A stretch of DNA of 15,372 nucleotides. It comes from Thermococci archaeon. GTDB taxonomy: Archaea; Hadarchaeota; B88-G9. The notes under the pieces were generated by a model. That model searched no databases. It worked only from the letters and a program-made list of their open reading frames with translations, and was not told where the DNA came from. The first letter of the stretch is position 1. The number at the start of each line of letters is the position of its first letter. This document shows, piece by piece, positions 14,793-15,372 of this stretch. The position numbers were made by a program, and so were the translations under genes. The stretch spans positions 1 through 15,372 of the forward strand of contig QMUK01000025.1 of the NCBI GenBank assembly GCA_003660555.1. The letters run 5' to 3'.

Positions 14793-15372
14793 GATGGGAA
14801 ACTCTAAGAAACAAGTTCCTAAGAGGTCTCGAGAAGGAATTATTGTCTGGTAAAGTAGACGAGGAAATCGTGCGTCTCCTAGAAATAATAAACTCCTCAG
14901 AGGATTTCTTCACGACCAGTAGCTGTAGTGGCAGGATCGTGCTAATCGACGTCCCAGAAAACGGAGATAAAAAGAGGGCTAAGGTATTGAAAAAGTGGCA
15001 TAGGGAGATTAGTGTTGAGGAAATTGCCTCCTCCATTAGGGAGTTGAGTTTCAATTGGATACTCTGGTTCTCGTCCCAGCAGCCGATAATCGATGTCTCC
15101 TGTAAGTCCCTAGAGGGGGCTATTGATTTAATCAAGATAGGTGTTGCCTCTGGATTCAAGGACTCATGCATTAAATCCATAAGTGAAAACAGAGTGGTGG
15201 TAGAGATAAGAACTTCGGAAAAACTTTATTCGCCCATAGGATACGGCGGGAGAGTACTCGTAGGAGAGAGTGGGCTTGAGCTTTTAGTCAGGTCCGCGAA
15301 CCTCATACAAAGAAGAGGGAAGAATAGACTGAGGAGACTAACTACTTCCACTGAAAAATACATCAAGGAGAG
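14789..15372 (+). CDS. taw3: tRNA wybutosine-synthesizing protein 3 (Taw3/TYW3), partial
   Basis: The frame starting at ATG 14789 stays open to the right edge (194 codons seen), so the C-terminus is missing. TYW3 proteins methylate the wybutosine precursor at position 37 of tRNA-Phe, using S-adenosylmethionine. Motifs seen are FTTSSCSGR (41-49), KWH (69-71), WILWFSSQQPI (90-100), VASGFKDSC (119-127) and EIRTSEKL (139-146). At 101-103 this protein has IDV where family members often have His in the PI-x-H segment, a mild divergence. ATGA overlap with the ileS stop indicates translational coupling in one operon. Confidence 0.93.
   Translation, partial: MRWETLRNKFLRGLEKELLSGKVDEEIVRLLEIINSSEDFFTTSSCSGRIVLIDVPENGDKKRAKVLKKWHREISVEEIASSIRELSFNWILWFSSQQPIIDVSCKSLEGAIDLIKIGVASGFKDSCIKSISENRVVVEIRTSEKLYSPIGYGGRVLVGESGLELLVRSANLIQRRGKNRLRRLTTSTEKYIKE

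Noticed and set aside
14770-15180. Minus-strand ORF of 136 residues over taw3
   Set aside because: The plus-strand frame gives a clear TYW3 family protein coupled to ileS; this is its shadow.

Overview
This window looks like chromosomal DNA from a thermophilic archaeon. The information-processing genes are of archaeal type: an Lhr-family helicase with its associated phosphoesterase, a eukaryotic/archaeal-style IleRS, a Taw3 wybutosine protein, and a hypD gene. Promoters look like archaeal BRE/TATA boxes about 25 bp upstream of very short leaders. Arg is mostly AGA/AGG and Ile often ATA, which is common in thermophiles, and TTG/GTG starts are frequent. All three tRNA genes encode CCA. I cannot fix the lineage; a Thermoproteota/TACK-type or deep-branching archaeon is my guess.

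Layout. (1) Positions 1-3479, minus strand: about 1,159 codons of a large secreted protein that runs off the left edge. It has a signal peptide, an alpha-helical toroid-like domain, a small beta-sandwich segment, an SLRQ-type motif and a long right-handed beta-helix, with 66-residue repeats at the visible end. (2) 3480-3781 has no convincing gene beyond that gene's promoter. (3) 3779-7312, minus strand: tRNA-Gln(TTG), lhr, an overlapping Lhr-associated metallophosphoesterase, then tRNA-His(GTG). (4) 7313-7673 is a 361-bp gap between divergent tRNA genes. (5) 7674-8830, plus strand: tRNA-Thr(GGT) and, 15 bp later, hypD. (6) 8800-10031, minus strand: a six-helix membrane protein and a small [4Fe-4S] ferredoxin. 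(7) 10165-11088, plus strand: an unrecognised 307-residue alpha-helical basic protein. (8) 11085-11651, minus strand: a VIT1/CCC1-type membrane protein. (9) 11766-15372, plus strand: ileS with taw3 joined by a 4-bp ATGA overlap; taw3 runs off the right edge.

How they work together. Translation and tRNA biology dominate (three tRNAs, ileS, taw3). lhr plus the phosphoesterase is a likely nucleic-acid repair or processing pair. hypD implies that a [NiFe]-hydrogenase is encoded elsewhere, and the ferredoxin is a generic electron carrier that need not belong to it. The VIT-like protein may handle iron or manganese. No mobile element, CRISPR array or phage gene was seen. The least explained parts are the large surface protein, the orphan 307-residue protein, the tRNA-His lacking an encoded G-1, and the tight tRNA-to-CDS junctions.
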